Shown here piece after piece: positions 17,699 to 26,251 of a stretch of DNA of 64,000 nucleotides. The stretch's first letter is position 1. Each line of letters opens with the position of its first letter. Source of the DNA: Kyrpidia tusciae DSM 2912 (GTDB lineage: Bacteria > Bacillota > Bacilli > Kyrpidiales > Kyrpidiaceae); NCBI RefSeq assembly GCF_000092905.1, contig NC_014098.1:248001-312000 (forward strand). Direction: 5' to 3'. The position numbers and the translations under genes are program-made. The notes beneath the pieces were generated by a model. It was not told the origin of the DNA and made no database searches. It saw nothing but the letters and a program-made list of their open reading frames with translations.

Positions 17699-18646
17699 TC
17701 AGTGCCGGGACCAGTTCCGGTCCAGGGCAAACATATCCTCCTCATCGTGGGGGGATTCCGGACATTCGATCTGGACCGTGACGTGGCCAATGCCAAAGCG
17801 TTCTTCGGCAAGGTTCTCCACTTCCTGGATCAAATGTTGCGTGCTGGCGACGGTGAGACAGCCGTCGACCACCACGTGAACGCTCATGGCGTGGCGATTG
17901 GATGAAAGGCTCCAAATGTGCAGATCATGGAGGCTGCGGATGCCCGGAATGCTCTGGATAGCTTTGGCCACCTGGCCAAAATCCACCGAAGGCGGCGTGG
18001 CCTCCATGAGGACAAGGCAGGAATGCCGGGTCACCCGCCATGCCCCGACGGCGACGGTCATGGCGATGAGGACGCTGATAATGGGGTCGACCAGGGTCCA
18101 TCCCGTGGTCATGATGATCAGACCGCCGAGGATCACGCCGCCCGAGGCCGCGGCGTCCCCGAGCACGTGCAACATGGCACTGCGGATGTTGAGGTTGTGA
18201 GAAGCATCTCGCATGCCCCAGCCGATGTACAGATTGACGATGACGCCCACTGCCGCCGTGGCGAGGAGAACCATGCTATTGACGGGTTCCGGATGGTTCA
18301 GCCGCCGATAAGCTTCGGTGCCAATCACAACGGCCACGACGATGAGGGTGACGGCGTTGAAGAGAGCGGCGAGGATGGCCGTGCGATGGTAGCCGAAGGT
18401 CATGGCGCCCGTGGGCGGACTCTGGGATTTTCGCACGGCCCACCAAGCGATAAAGAGGGCGAACACGTCGGTGAGCATGTGCACGGCGTCGCTGAGCAAG
18501 GCCAGGCTGTTTGACCATAGGCCTCCGACAACTTCCGCCAAAAGCACGACGAATGCCAGGACCAGGGCTTGTTTGAGTTTGTCCTGGGCGACGTGAATCG
18601 AGTGGTCGTGGACATGGTCCGATTCCGGGCCGTGGTGGTGTTGCAT
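17699..18646 (-). CDS. Cation diffusion facilitator (CzcD/ZitB-like metal exporter)
   Basis: A 315-residue protein. A His-rich N-terminus (QHHHG, DHVHDH) precedes six transmembrane helices with the metal-site pairs SDAVHMLTD in helix 2 and HVLGDAAAS in helix 5. A C-terminal cytoplasmic ferredoxin-like domain (about 215-295, VHVVVDG) follows. CDF proteins export Zn2+, Co2+ or related ions in exchange for protons. The ATG at 18646 follows GAAAGGAAGAACAACC and replaces a GTG at 18664. It lies 72 bases downstream of the response regulator gene on the same strand, probably cotranscribed, which places it in a metal-responsive module. Confidence 0.88.
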   Translation of the reverse strand: MQHHHGPESDHVHDHSIHVAQDKLKQALVLAFVVLLAEVVGGLWSNSLALLSDAVHMLTDVFALFIAWWAVRKSQSPPTGAMTFGYHRTAILAALFNAVTLIVVAVVIGTEAYRRLNHPEPVNSMVLLATAAVGVIVNLYIGWGMRDASHNLNIRSAMLHVLGDAAASGGVILGGLIIMTTGWTLVDPIISVLIAMTVAVGAWRVTRHSCLVLMEATPPSVDFGQVAKAIQSIPGIRSLHDLHIWSLSSNRHAMSVHVVVDGCLTVASTQHLIQEVENLAEERFGIGHVTVQIECPESPHDEEDMFALDRNWSRH

Positions 18647-18718
18647 GGTTGTTCTTCCTTTCACAGGTGTACAGGATTCCCTCTGAACTCCTCATGAACA
18701 TCCTCAAAGGCGACAATC

Positions 18719-19423
18719 TTACGGCGACCCCGGCGCAAATTTATAGCCGACCCCGAAGACCGTGAGGATATAGCTCGGGTTTTTCGGATTGGGTTCGATC
18801 TTCTGCCGCAAATTCTTGATATGCTGGTCGATGGTACGCACATCCCCCTCGTAGTCGAACCCGCCCAGTTTGAGAATCAAGTCTTCCCGGGTCAACGGGC
18901 GATCCGGATGGCGGGCGAGAGTCAGGAGAAGGCGGTATTCGAAGGGGGTCAGCGGGACAAGCACCCCTTTGCGGTAGACTTCCTGGCGCCCGGCGTCGAT
19001 CACCAGTTCGCCATTGCGAAAGGTGACGGTGTCCGCCAACAGCTCTTCAGGGGACACCCGGCGGAGAATGGCTTGAATTCGGGCCACAAGTTCCCGGGGG
19101 CTGAAGGGTTTTGTCACATAATCGTCGGCCCCAAGGGACAAGCCGCGTATGCGGTCCGTTTCCCCGGCTTTTGCCGTGAGCATGAGGATGGGGACTGAAG
19201 TGTGGGCGCGGATCTTTTTGCACAATTCTTCTCCGGGCGTATCTGGCAGCAGGAGGTCCAGGACTACCAAAGCTACGGGCTCCCGTTGCAATAAGTCCCA
19301 CGCCTCGTCTCCCCTCGCCGCTTGAAGCGGGTGGTAACCGGCCTTCTTCAGGTAGGAAGCGACCACATCCCGCAGTTTCTGCTCGTCTTCGACAATGAGA
19401 ATGTTTCTCGGTTTCCGATTCAC
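18719..19423 (-). CDS. OmpR/PhoB-family response regulator
   Basis: A 234-residue regulator. The receiver domain (about 6-118) has the phospho-acceptor Asp56 (VVLDLLLPD) and the conserved Lys in DDYVTKPFSP. The winged-helix output domain (about 135-230) includes LTPFEYRLLLTLARHP and RTIDQHIKNLRQKIEP. I use the GTG at 19423, which has AGGGGGAG six bases upstream; a GTG at 19447 is less likely. It is divergent from the sensor kinase gene at 19512, with 88 bases between start codons. Its targets probably include itself, the CDF exporter and the kinase/oxidase operon. Confidence 0.9.
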   Translation of the reverse strand: MNRKPRNILIVEDEQKLRDVVASYLKKAGYHPLQAARGDEAWDLLQREPVALVVLDLLLPDTPGEELCKKIRAHTSVPILMLTAKAGETDRIRGLSLGADDYVTKPFSPRELVARIQAILRRVSPEELLADTVTFRNGELVIDAGRQEVYRKGVLVPLTPFEYRLLLTLARHPDRPLTREDLILKLGGFDYEGDVRTIDQHIKNLRQKIEPNPKNPSYILTVFGVGYKFAPGSP

Positions 19424-19463
19424 CGTCCGCTCCCCCTTTGGCGGCACCGCCCCGGATTAAGAA

Positions 19464-19475
19464 TATGGTACCATA
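19464..19475. promoter_or_regulatory. 12-bp perfect palindrome between divergent regulator genes
   Basis: TATGGTACCATA is its own reverse complement and sits in the 88-base gap between the response regulator and sensor kinase starts. It could be an operator or overlapping divergent -10 elements. Confidence 0.4.
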
Positions 19476-19511
19476 CGGATATTCAGCTTGCAGTGCGGAG
19501 GGTGAAGACCT

Positions 19512-20627
19512 GTGGTTCGTTTCGAGAGTCTCCGAACCCGATTGACCGCCTTTTTTCTCGCCGCGGCCGCCGGGAGCACCCTGATGACCGGCCTCATCGT
19601 ACTCGTCGAGGCACATTATCATGTTCAGATGTATGAGCGGCAGGTCAAAGAGGGCGGTTACGCGGTGCACGCTTTAAATGTTCACCTCGAACAAGCCCTG
19701 CAGCAGTCGGTGGGGTGGACGTCCATCGGCATGGTCATTCTCGCCGGTGCGGTCAGCGTGTACGTGGCCAGGCGGATTGCCGGGCCCTTGGTGGAAATGA
19801 CCCGGACCGCGGGGCGGATGGCAGCCGGGGAATTGGACGTTCGTGTAGCGGCGACGGGCCGGGATGAGGTGGCGAAATTGGGGCGCGCCCTGAACCATCT
19901 GGCCGAGGCCCTCGCCCGCCAGGAGGACTCGCGGAAAACGATGACGGCGGATATCGCCCACGAATTGCGGACCCCTCTGGCGACGTTAAAAAGCCACCTC
20001 GAAGCCTTTTTGGATGGGGTGTGGGAGCCCGATGAGGCTCGCCTGCGCGGTTGCTACGAGGAGATTGAGCGGCTGATTCGCCTGGTCCGGGATGTGGAGG
20101 CGCTGGCGGAGTTGGAGGCTCCCGGCTTTCGTTTACAGCCCACGAGGGTGAATTTGTGCGATGTATTGGGCCGGGCGGTTGCCCTTTATCGCCCGAGTTA
20201 TTTTCAAAAAGGTGTCGATCTTGCGATGGAGTGCGCAGGGCCGGTGTGGGCGGAAGCTGATCCCGAGCGATTGACCCAGGTGGTGACCAATCTTCTGTCC
20301 AATGCGCTCAAAGCGACGCCCCAAGAGGGAAAGGTTACGGTGAGCGCGGAGACCGCCGGGGTTTGGCGGGTGATCCGGATTCAGGATACCGGGAGAGGAA
20401 TACCACCCCAAGAGCTGGCGAAGGTGTTTGAACGATTTTACCAGGTGGGCCAGCGGCGTTCCCGCGATGGGGGGGCGGGGATTGGACTGACCATCGTGAA
20501 GCGGCTTGTCGAGGCGCACGGCGGAAGGGTGCAGATTCACAGCGAGTTGGGAAAGGGAACGATGGTACGGGTGGACTTGCCCGGCTTCGGTTCTTCATCG
20601 GATCTTCATAACTCTCCTGTACCTTAA
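19512..20627 (+). CDS. Membrane sensor histidine kinase (partner of the divergent regulator)
   Basis: A 371-residue kinase. Two transmembrane helices (about 12-33 and 69-88) flank a short extracytoplasmic loop of about 35 residues, followed by HAMP (about 88-140). The dimerisation domain has His150 in DIAHELRTPLATL, and the ATPase domain has NLLSNALKATP, DTGRGIP and GAGIGLTI. The short outer loop resembles metal-responsive kinases such as CusS/CopS only in a loose sense. The GTG start at 19512 has GGAGGGTGAAG upstream. The multicopper oxidase gene begins 32 bases after its stop, so the kinase is cotranscribed with its probable target. Confidence 0.88.
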   Translation: MVRFESLRTRLTAFFLAAAAGSTLMTGLIVLVEAHYHVQMYERQVKEGGYAVHALNVHLEQALQQSVGWTSIGMVILAGAVSVYVARRIAGPLVEMTRTAGRMAAGELDVRVAATGRDEVAKLGRALNHLAEALARQEDSRKTMTADIAHELRTPLATLKSHLEAFLDGVWEPDEARLRGCYEEIERLIRLVRDVEALAELEAPGFRLQPTRVNLCDVLGRAVALYRPSYFQKGVDLAMECAGPVWAEADPERLTQVVTNLLSNALKATPQEGKVTVSAETAGVWRVIRIQDTGRGIPPQELAKVFERFYQVGQRRSRDGGAGIGLTIVKRLVEAHGGRVQIHSELGKGTMVRVDLPGFGSSSDLHNSPVP

Positions 20628-20659
20628 GGACGAATGGTGAGCAACAGGGGGGTGAAGCC

Positions 20660-22267
20660 ATGAAGGGTTTTGGACGCAGAGGGTGGGCAATTTTGACGGT
20701 CATCGTCCTTTTGGTTGGAGCGGGGATCGGTTGGGCGGCGTACCACCGCGGGGCTGGCCCAGTGAGATCGGCGCAGGACCCAGGGGTGTCGATGTCCGTG
20801 TCTACCGACGATCAGGGGCGCCCGCTGAAAACCTGGACCATTGTTGCCAAACCCGCCCGCTGGGAAATTGCTCCGGGGGTGGATGTCCAGGCCTTGACCT
20901 ACGGGGGAACGGTTCCGGGCACGACCATCGAGGTCCGTCAGGGCGACCACGTGCGGGTCAAGCTGGTGAACCAACTGTCGGTGCCCACCTCGATCCATTG
21001 GCACGGCTATCCCGTCCCGGCGTCCATGGATGGGGTTCCGGGGATCACCCAGGATCCCGTACAGCCGGGACAGAGCTTTGTGTATGACTTTATCGCTACA
21101 GTGCCGGGCACTTACTGGTATCACTCGCACATGGACAGTGCGAACCAGGTGGATGAAGGCCTCTACGGCCCCTTGATCGTATTGCCGAAGACAATTCCTC
21201 CGGACCAGAAGACCGACCGAGATTACACGCTGGTTTTGGATGAGTGGTCCACCATGATGGGCGGTGCTGCCCAAGGGATGATGGACCAGGGGGGCATGGG
21301 CATGGGGCACGGGCCGGGGGGAATGGGACACGAGGGGATGTCTGGAGGCAGGGACGCACCCACAGCCCCGCAAGGTCCAGTTTCCGCCGACCAGGGTGAC
21401 CCGGGAATGAGCCATGACCAGATGATGAAGATGATGTATAACATTTACACGGTGAATGGCCGTTCGGGTTCCATGATCGCCCCCATGGACGTAAAGCCGG
21501 GGGAGACGGTGCGGTTGCGGTTCATCAATGCCGGATATCTGACCCACCTCGTACACCTGCAGGGACAGCCCTTCCGCGTGGTGGCTACCGATGGGCGGGC
21601 GACCAGCCTTTCGCCGGAGGTCACCGACCGGGCTCTGGCCATCGGCGCCGGCGAGCGGTATGACGTGATCTTTACCGCGACACACAGTTTTGCCATTGAT
21701 CTCCACGACGGCACTCCGGCCGCGCCAAGGACCGTGATTCCCGTTCGAGTGGCGGGGGATGGAAACACGGTGGCCGCCCCGGACCACGAGTCGGTGCCCA
21801 CTCTGAACATGACGACCTACGAGAACGGCGCTGGCGTGAAGGACGCGACAACCTGGGATGCTTCGTACACCTGGCATCTTAATTCAGCCATCGTAAACGG
21901 ACAACTGGCGTACACGATCAATGGGAAAGTCTGGCCCTACACCGACCCGATTGCCGTCAAGACCGGGGACCGGGTGAAAGTGACGCTCATCAATGACGGG
22001 CAGTCGGATCACCCGATGCACCTGCACGGCCATGTGTTTCGAGTGCTGACTCGAAATGGCGTTCCGGTCCAAGGGGACGTGGAAAAGGATACCTTGCTGG
22101 TTCGTCCGGGCGAGACCTATGAAATCGGTTTTGTCGCCGACAATCCAGGCGTCTGGGTCTTCCACTGCCACGACTTGCACCATGCCGCCGCAGGGATGAT
22201 GAGTGATGTGGAGTACCAGGATTACCACAGCCCTTACCCTGTGGATAAAGCAAGGGCAGGCGAATGA
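20660..22267 (+). CDS. Multicopper oxidase (CueO/CopA-like), Met-rich
   Basis: A 535-residue protein with an N-terminal membrane segment (about 9-28; anchor or uncleaved signal) and three cupredoxin domains. The copper ligands are complete: HWHG (113-116), HSH (155-157), HPMHLHGH (451-458) and HCHDLHHAAAGMM (502-514), giving type 1, 2 and 3 sites. A Met/His/Gly-rich insert (about 199-258) resembles the methionine-rich copper-binding segments of CueO-type cuprous oxidases. It should oxidise Cu(I) or phenolic compounds outside the membrane using O2. It is cotranscribed with the sensor kinase, supporting copper or metal-triggered expression. Confidence 0.9.
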   Translation: MKGFGRRGWAILTVIVLLVGAGIGWAAYHRGAGPVRSAQDPGVSMSVSTDDQGRPLKTWTIVAKPARWEIAPGVDVQALTYGGTVPGTTIEVRQGDHVRVKLVNQLSVPTSIHWHGYPVPASMDGVPGITQDPVQPGQSFVYDFIATVPGTYWYHSHMDSANQVDEGLYGPLIVLPKTIPPDQKTDRDYTLVLDEWSTMMGGAAQGMMDQGGMGMGHGPGGMGHEGMSGGRDAPTAPQGPVSADQGDPGMSHDQMMKMMYNIYTVNGRSGSMIAPMDVKPGETVRLRFINAGYLTHLVHLQGQPFRVVATDGRATSLSPEVTDRALAIGAGERYDVIFTATHSFAIDLHDGTPAAPRTVIPVRVAGDGNTVAAPDHESVPTLNMTTYENGAGVKDATTWDASYTWHLNSAIVNGQLAYTINGKVWPYTDPIAVKTGDRVKVTLINDGQSDHPMHLHGHVFRVLTRNGVPVQGDVEKDTLLVRPGETYEIGFVADNPGVWVFHCHDLHHAAAGMMSDVEYQDYHSPYPVDKARAGE

Positions 22268-22288
22268 TCAATGGGGCTTACCCTGCAA

Positions 22289-22312
22289 GGGTCCGGGGAT
22301 ATCCCCGGACCC
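22289..22312. terminator. Perfect hairpin between convergent genes
   Basis: GGGTCCGGGG (22289-22298), loop ATAT, then CCCCGGACCC (22303-22312) lies between the ends of the oxidase gene and purU. There is no U-tract, so it may act as a bidirectional block or a stabiliser. Confidence 0.5.
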
Positions 22313-22322
22313 CCGCAGCTGT

Positions 22323-23240
22323 TCACACGAACACGACCGTCTTGTTTTTATACGTCAGAATCCGGTCCTCCAGGTGCCACGCCACGGCCCGGGCCAGGAC
22401 GACCCGCTCGATGTGCCGCCCGATCCGTTTGAGATCTTCGACGCTGTCCCGGTGATTCACCCGCTGCACATCCTGTTCGATGATCGGGCCCTCGTCAAGA
22501 TTGGCCGTGACATAGTGGGCCGTGGCACCGATCAGTTTGACTCCCCGTTCATAAGCCCGCTCGTACGGATTGGCCCCGACAAAGGCGGGTAAGAACGAGT
22601 GATGGATGTTGATAATCCGATTGGGATATGCTGACACGAACTCCGTGGAAAGAATCTGCATGTACCGGGCGAGAACGACGAGATCCACCTGGTAGTTCTG
22701 TAGGATTTCCAGTTGGCGGTGTTCCGCCTCGGGTTTGGTCTCTCGGGTGACCGGCACGTGATAAAAGGGCAGACTGAAGGTGGCGGCGATGTCCTTGAGG
22801 TCCGGATGGTTGCTGATGATCACCACCGGGTCTCCGGATAGATCCCCGGCCTGCCATTGCCAGAGGAGTTCCCGGAGGCAATGGTCCATCTTGGAGACAA
22901 AAATCGCGATTCGCTTTCTTTCCCGGGCGTAACGGATCTCCCCCTGCATGTCCAGGGGCCGGGCCGTCCGGGCGAATCCTTCCTCCAGTTCCCGGCGGCG
23001 GTCGGACAGGCGGGGCAGGTCGAATTCCACGCGCATGAACAGGCGGCCGCCGTCCGGATCGGTGGAATACTGGTCCATGCGAACGATGTTGGCATTCATG
23101 CTGTACAGATACTGAGAAACCGCCGCCACCACGCCCGGGCGATCGGGACAGGACAAAAGGATTCTCGCCCGATCTGCCAACGCGGTGTCGGACGCGGCCG
23201 GGGCCTGGCCGGGGTCGAGAGGTGTGCGGCCGTGGCTCAA
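22323..23240 (-). CDS. purU: Formyltetrahydrofolate deformylase
   Basis: A 305-residue protein. An N-terminal ACT domain (about 25-105, LLSCPDRPGVVAAVSQYL) is fused to a formyltransferase-fold catalytic domain. The latter shows IINIHHSFLPAF with the catalytic histidine and the HYVTANLDEGPIIEQDVQRVNHRD stretch typical of PurU. It hydrolyses 10-formyl-THF to THF and formate, balancing one-carbon pools. The start codon is TTG at 23240, fixed by AAGGAGAATCACA upstream. It is convergent with the oxidase gene and downstream of asnB on the same strand, with 130 bases between. Confidence 0.92.
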   Translation of the reverse strand: MSHGRTPLDPGQAPAASDTALADRARILLSCPDRPGVVAAVSQYLYSMNANIVRMDQYSTDPDGGRLFMRVEFDLPRLSDRRRELEEGFARTARPLDMQGEIRYARERKRIAIFVSKMDHCLRELLWQWQAGDLSGDPVVIISNHPDLKDIAATFSLPFYHVPVTRETKPEAEHRQLEILQNYQVDLVVLARYMQILSTEFVSAYPNRIINIHHSFLPAFVGANPYERAYERGVKLIGATAHYVTANLDEGPIIEQDVQRVNHRDSVEDLKRIGRHIERVVLARAVAWHLEDRILTYKNKTVVFV

Positions 23241-23324
23241 TGTGATTCTCCTTCCCCTGTGGTGTTGCCGGTGCTTTAATAGTAGATCATTCGGTGCGTT
23301 TTGGGTACCGCCTGTTGCAGGGAT

Positions 23325-23365
23325 GGGAAAAAGAAAGGGAATGGCCCGCCCCGAAAGGGCGGACC
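23325..23365 (-). terminator. Probable terminator of asnB
   Basis: On the minus strand GGTCCGCCC, loop TTTC, then GGGCGGGCC-type pairing with one wobble is followed by ATTCCCTTTCTTTTT. It lies a few bases past the asnB stop. Confidence 0.55.
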
Positions 23366-23370
23366 TGCCT

Positions 23371-25212
23371 TTACAGGATCTGGACGCGGTATTCTCGAAG
23401 CCACTGGTCCACCTGGACCAGGTAGGCGAAGAGCTGAGGGAGGCGCATCAGTTGCCCGAACCAAGGGATGTCGAATTCCCCTTCGGCCTGGAGCCATTGA
23501 TGAATCGATTTCACATCAATGAGAGGGAGAAGCGGGGACGAGGAATCGACCAGCACCTCTTGAAGGGCGCTTCGGCAGGCCCGGGCGAAGTCGGGATGAT
23601 GGGTCTTGGGGAACGGACTTTTTTTCCGCCAGAGCGCATCGTCAGGCAGGAGTCCCTTCATGGCCAAGCGCAACAATCCCTTTTCCCGTCCGGCGGCCAT
23701 TTTTATCGACCAAGGCACATTCCACATATACTCGACCAAGCGGTGATCGCAAAAGGGCACCCGGACTTCCAGGCCCACCGCCATACTCATCCGGTCTTTG
23801 CGATCGAGAAGGACGGGCATCCAGTGAAAGAGATTCAAGTAGAACATTTCCCGAATCCGGGCATCCTGGGGATTCTCTCCCGTCAGCCTGGGCACCGCAT
23901 CCAGGACTTCGCGGTACCGCCGGCGCACGTACTGCTCAGGTTGCACATGATCCACGAAGTCCGGGTGGAGCACCGAGATTCTTTCCCGCATTTTCAATGA
24001 CCAGGGAAACACATCCGCTTCAAGGGCTTCTTTTCGATGAAACCACGGATACCCGCCGAACACCTCATCGGCGCATTCGCCGGACAGAGCCACAGTGGCC
24101 TCTTTTTTGATCTCGCGGCAAAAGAGGAGCAACGACGAGTCGATGTCGGTCATACCCGGCAGATCCCTCGCCCGCACGGCCTCCCGCAGGGCGTCGGCCA
24201 CGGCGGCGGGTGTGAGGGTGACGATCCTGCGATCAACCTGCAGAAAATCTGCCACTCGTTCCGCCCAAGGTCCGTCGGCGGCGGGTTGGAAGGCGTTGGG
24301 TTGGAAATACACGTCGTTATCCACATAATCAATAGAAAAAGTTCTCAGAGGCGGGCGGCCTTGGCGGCGAAAGGCCCGGGCGGCAAAAGCGGTGATGGCG
24401 CTGGAGTCCAGACCGCCGGACAGAAGAGTGCACACCGGCACGTCGGACATGAGCTGCCGCCCGACGGTGTCTTCGAGGAGATCCCGGACAGTAGCAATCG
24501 TAGTTTCCAGGTCGTCTTCGTGAGGACGGCTTTCCAGTTTCCAATACTGGCGGTGGTGGAGGCCCCTTCGGTCAAAGAGCAAGGCCCACCCGGGCTTGAC
24601 TTCACAGGTGTTGCGGAACACGCCGTGGCCCGGAGTACGTCCGGGTCCCATGGCAAAAATTTCCGCCAGCCCCTCACTATCCACCTCCGGGCGCACGGCC
24701 GGGTGGGCGAGAAGGCCTTTCAGTTCTGATGCAAACACCAGGCCGCTTGCAAGAGGAGCGTAAAACAGCGGTTTGACGCCGAGCCGGTCCCGGGCCAGGA
24801 ACAATTCTTGTGACTGTTCATCCCAAATTCCGATGGCATAGATTCCGTTGAACCGCTCGACGCAAGCCGGGCCCCAGTGAGCGTAGGCGACGAGAACCAC
24901 CTCGGTATCGCACCGCGTGGCGAAGGTGTAGCCCAGTCCTTCGAGTTCGCGCTGAAGTTCGGCCATGTTGTACAACTCCCCGTTGTACACGATGACCAAG
25001 GTTCGTTCTCCGTGGCGCCGGATCATGGGCTGCGCCCCGCCCTCCGGGTCGATGATCGACAGCCTCCGGTGCGCCAATCCGGCCCGGCGGGACATCCAGA
25101 TGCCTTCGGCGTCCGGGCCCCGCCAATATTGAACGTCGGCCATGGCTTTCAGCACCGGCCGCTGTTCGGTCATTTCCACATTCCAATCGATCCAACCGGC
25201 AATCCCGCACAT
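23371..25212 (-). CDS. asnB: Asparagine synthase (glutamine-hydrolysing)
   Basis: A 613-residue class II amidotransferase. The N-terminal glutaminase starts MCGIAGW with the catalytic Cys2 exposed after Met removal, and has VYNGELYN for glutamine binding. The C-terminal synthetase has the PP-loop SGGLDSSAI (about 262-270) and ends with the expected YLVQVDQWL region. The length and LFYLNLFHW segment fit AsnB/AsnO-type enzymes of Bacillus. It converts aspartate, glutamine and ATP to asparagine. The ATG at 25212 follows GGGGGTAGGGACGAC. Confidence 0.92.
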   Translation of the reverse strand: MCGIAGWIDWNVEMTEQRPVLKAMADVQYWRGPDAEGIWMSRRAGLAHRRLSIIDPEGGAQPMIRRHGERTLVIVYNGELYNMAELQRELEGLGYTFATRCDTEVVLVAYAHWGPACVERFNGIYAIGIWDEQSQELFLARDRLGVKPLFYAPLASGLVFASELKGLLAHPAVRPEVDSEGLAEIFAMGPGRTPGHGVFRNTCEVKPGWALLFDRRGLHHRQYWKLESRPHEDDLETTIATVRDLLEDTVGRQLMSDVPVCTLLSGGLDSSAITAFAARAFRRQGRPPLRTFSIDYVDNDVYFQPNAFQPAADGPWAERVADFLQVDRRIVTLTPAAVADALREAVRARDLPGMTDIDSSLLLFCREIKKEATVALSGECADEVFGGYPWFHRKEALEADVFPWSLKMRERISVLHPDFVDHVQPEQYVRRRYREVLDAVPRLTGENPQDARIREMFYLNLFHWMPVLLDRKDRMSMAVGLEVRVPFCDHRLVEYMWNVPWSIKMAAGREKGLLRLAMKGLLPDDALWRKKSPFPKTHHPDFARACRSALQEVLVDSSSPLLPLIDVKSIHQWLQAEGEFDIPWFGQLMRLPQLFAYLVQVDQWLREYRVQIL

Positions 25213-25341
25213 GTCGTCCCTACCCCCTTCGGGCGCCTGGCATCACCAGGGCGATCGCCCAGTCTGTGGTAGGGTATGCGGGGTCATATCGGGGGGTGAC
25301 TCCGGGGGTGACGCGGGAAACTTGATGCCCTGCGGGCGCGG

Positions 25342-26049
25342 TCAGGCGATGAACTTCGCAACGAGAAAGGCCACGCCGGCGGCGAGACCGCCCACCACCG
25401 TGGTTTGCCAAGCGCTTTTCCAGGGCTTTACACCGGTGAATTTACCCTTGACAAAGCCGAAGATAAAGAGAGCGATGAGCGTGACGACCACCGAGATTAT
25501 CAGGGCAGTCACGGGATTGGCCATCAGCATGTAAGGCGCCAGGGGGATGATGCCGCCGGCGATGTACGAGAGGCCGATGGTGATGGAACTGTTTCGGGCC
25601 CGTTTGGGCTCGGGTTCTTCGAGACCCAATTCGAACTTCATCATAAAGTCGACCCACCGGCGGGGGTCCCGGCTCAGGGCGCGGATCACCGGCTCCGCTT
25701 CTTGCTGAGTCAGCCCCCACTGAGTGAGAATGTCCCGGACTTCTTGCTTTTCCCGGTCGGGCAGCTCCACGACTTCCGTGCGTTCTCGCTCCAATTCGGC
25801 AAAATAATGTTCCCGGTCCGTTCGGGCCGCCAGGTAGCCCCCCAACCCCATGGCGATGGCTCCGGCGGCGATTTCTGCCACCCCCGCAGTCACGATCAAC
25901 GTGGTGACAGACACCGCTCCCGACAAGCCGGCCGCCAGGGCAAAGGGCACTGTGAGCCCGTCCGCCATGCCGATGACGATATCCCGAATGACGTCCGGAG
26001 CGGTAAAATGTTTTTCTACATGCGCAGTTTTTTGGGCCGATTGCTCCAT
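25342..26049 (-). CDS. VIT1/CCC1-family membrane transporter
   Basis: A 235-residue protein with about five transmembrane helices in the VIT1/CCC1 pattern: two N-terminal helices (DIVIGMADGLTVPFALAAGLSG and the following segment), a long cytoplasmic acidic loop rich in Glu (about 80-145), then three C-terminal helices. Relatives move Fe2+ or Mn2+. The loop residues ReHYFAELERERTEV resemble the metal-binding domain of VIT proteins. ATG 26049 follows GGAGGAGAACGGCCC and replaces a start at 26103. It lies 130 bases upstream of asnB and downstream of trpB's terminator, so it is probably its own unit. Confidence 0.85.
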   Translation of the reverse strand: MEQSAQKTAHVEKHFTAPDVIRDIVIGMADGLTVPFALAAGLSGAVSVTTLIVTAGVAEIAAGAIAMGLGGYLAARTDREHYFAELERERTEVVELPDREKQEVRDILTQWGLTQQEAEPVIRALSRDPRRWVDFMMKFELGLEEPEPKRARNSSITIGLSYIAGGIIPLAPYMLMANPVTALIISVVVTLIALFIFGFVKGKFTGVKPWKSAWQTTVVGGLAAGVAFLVAKFIA

Positions 26050-26180
26050 GGGCCGTTCTCCTCCGTCGCGATGCATATATCCACATGATTCACATGGTGT
26101 CATTGTATCACGCGCCCGCTTTCAAGACATGATCGCCCAAGGGGTAACGGCTGCCAAACATCTTGTGAAGAAGATGTGAC

Positions 26181-26215
26181 AAAAAACCTCCCGGGGGCCG
26201 GTGATGCCCGGGAGG
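26181..26215 (-). terminator. Intrinsic terminator of trpB
   Basis: On the minus strand CCTCCCGGG (26207-26215) pairs with CCCGGGAGG (26187-26195) across an 11-base loop and is followed by TTTTTT (26181-26186). A strong terminator shortly after the trpB reading frame. Confidence 0.85.
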
Positions 26216-26251
26216 TCTTGTCGAGGGCCGGAACAGGTTGTTTGGGTTGCT

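Noticed and set aside
20624-21877. 417-residue minus-strand frame opposite the multicopper oxidase
   Set aside because: The plus strand has all copper ligand motifs in register; the minus frame is a shadow.
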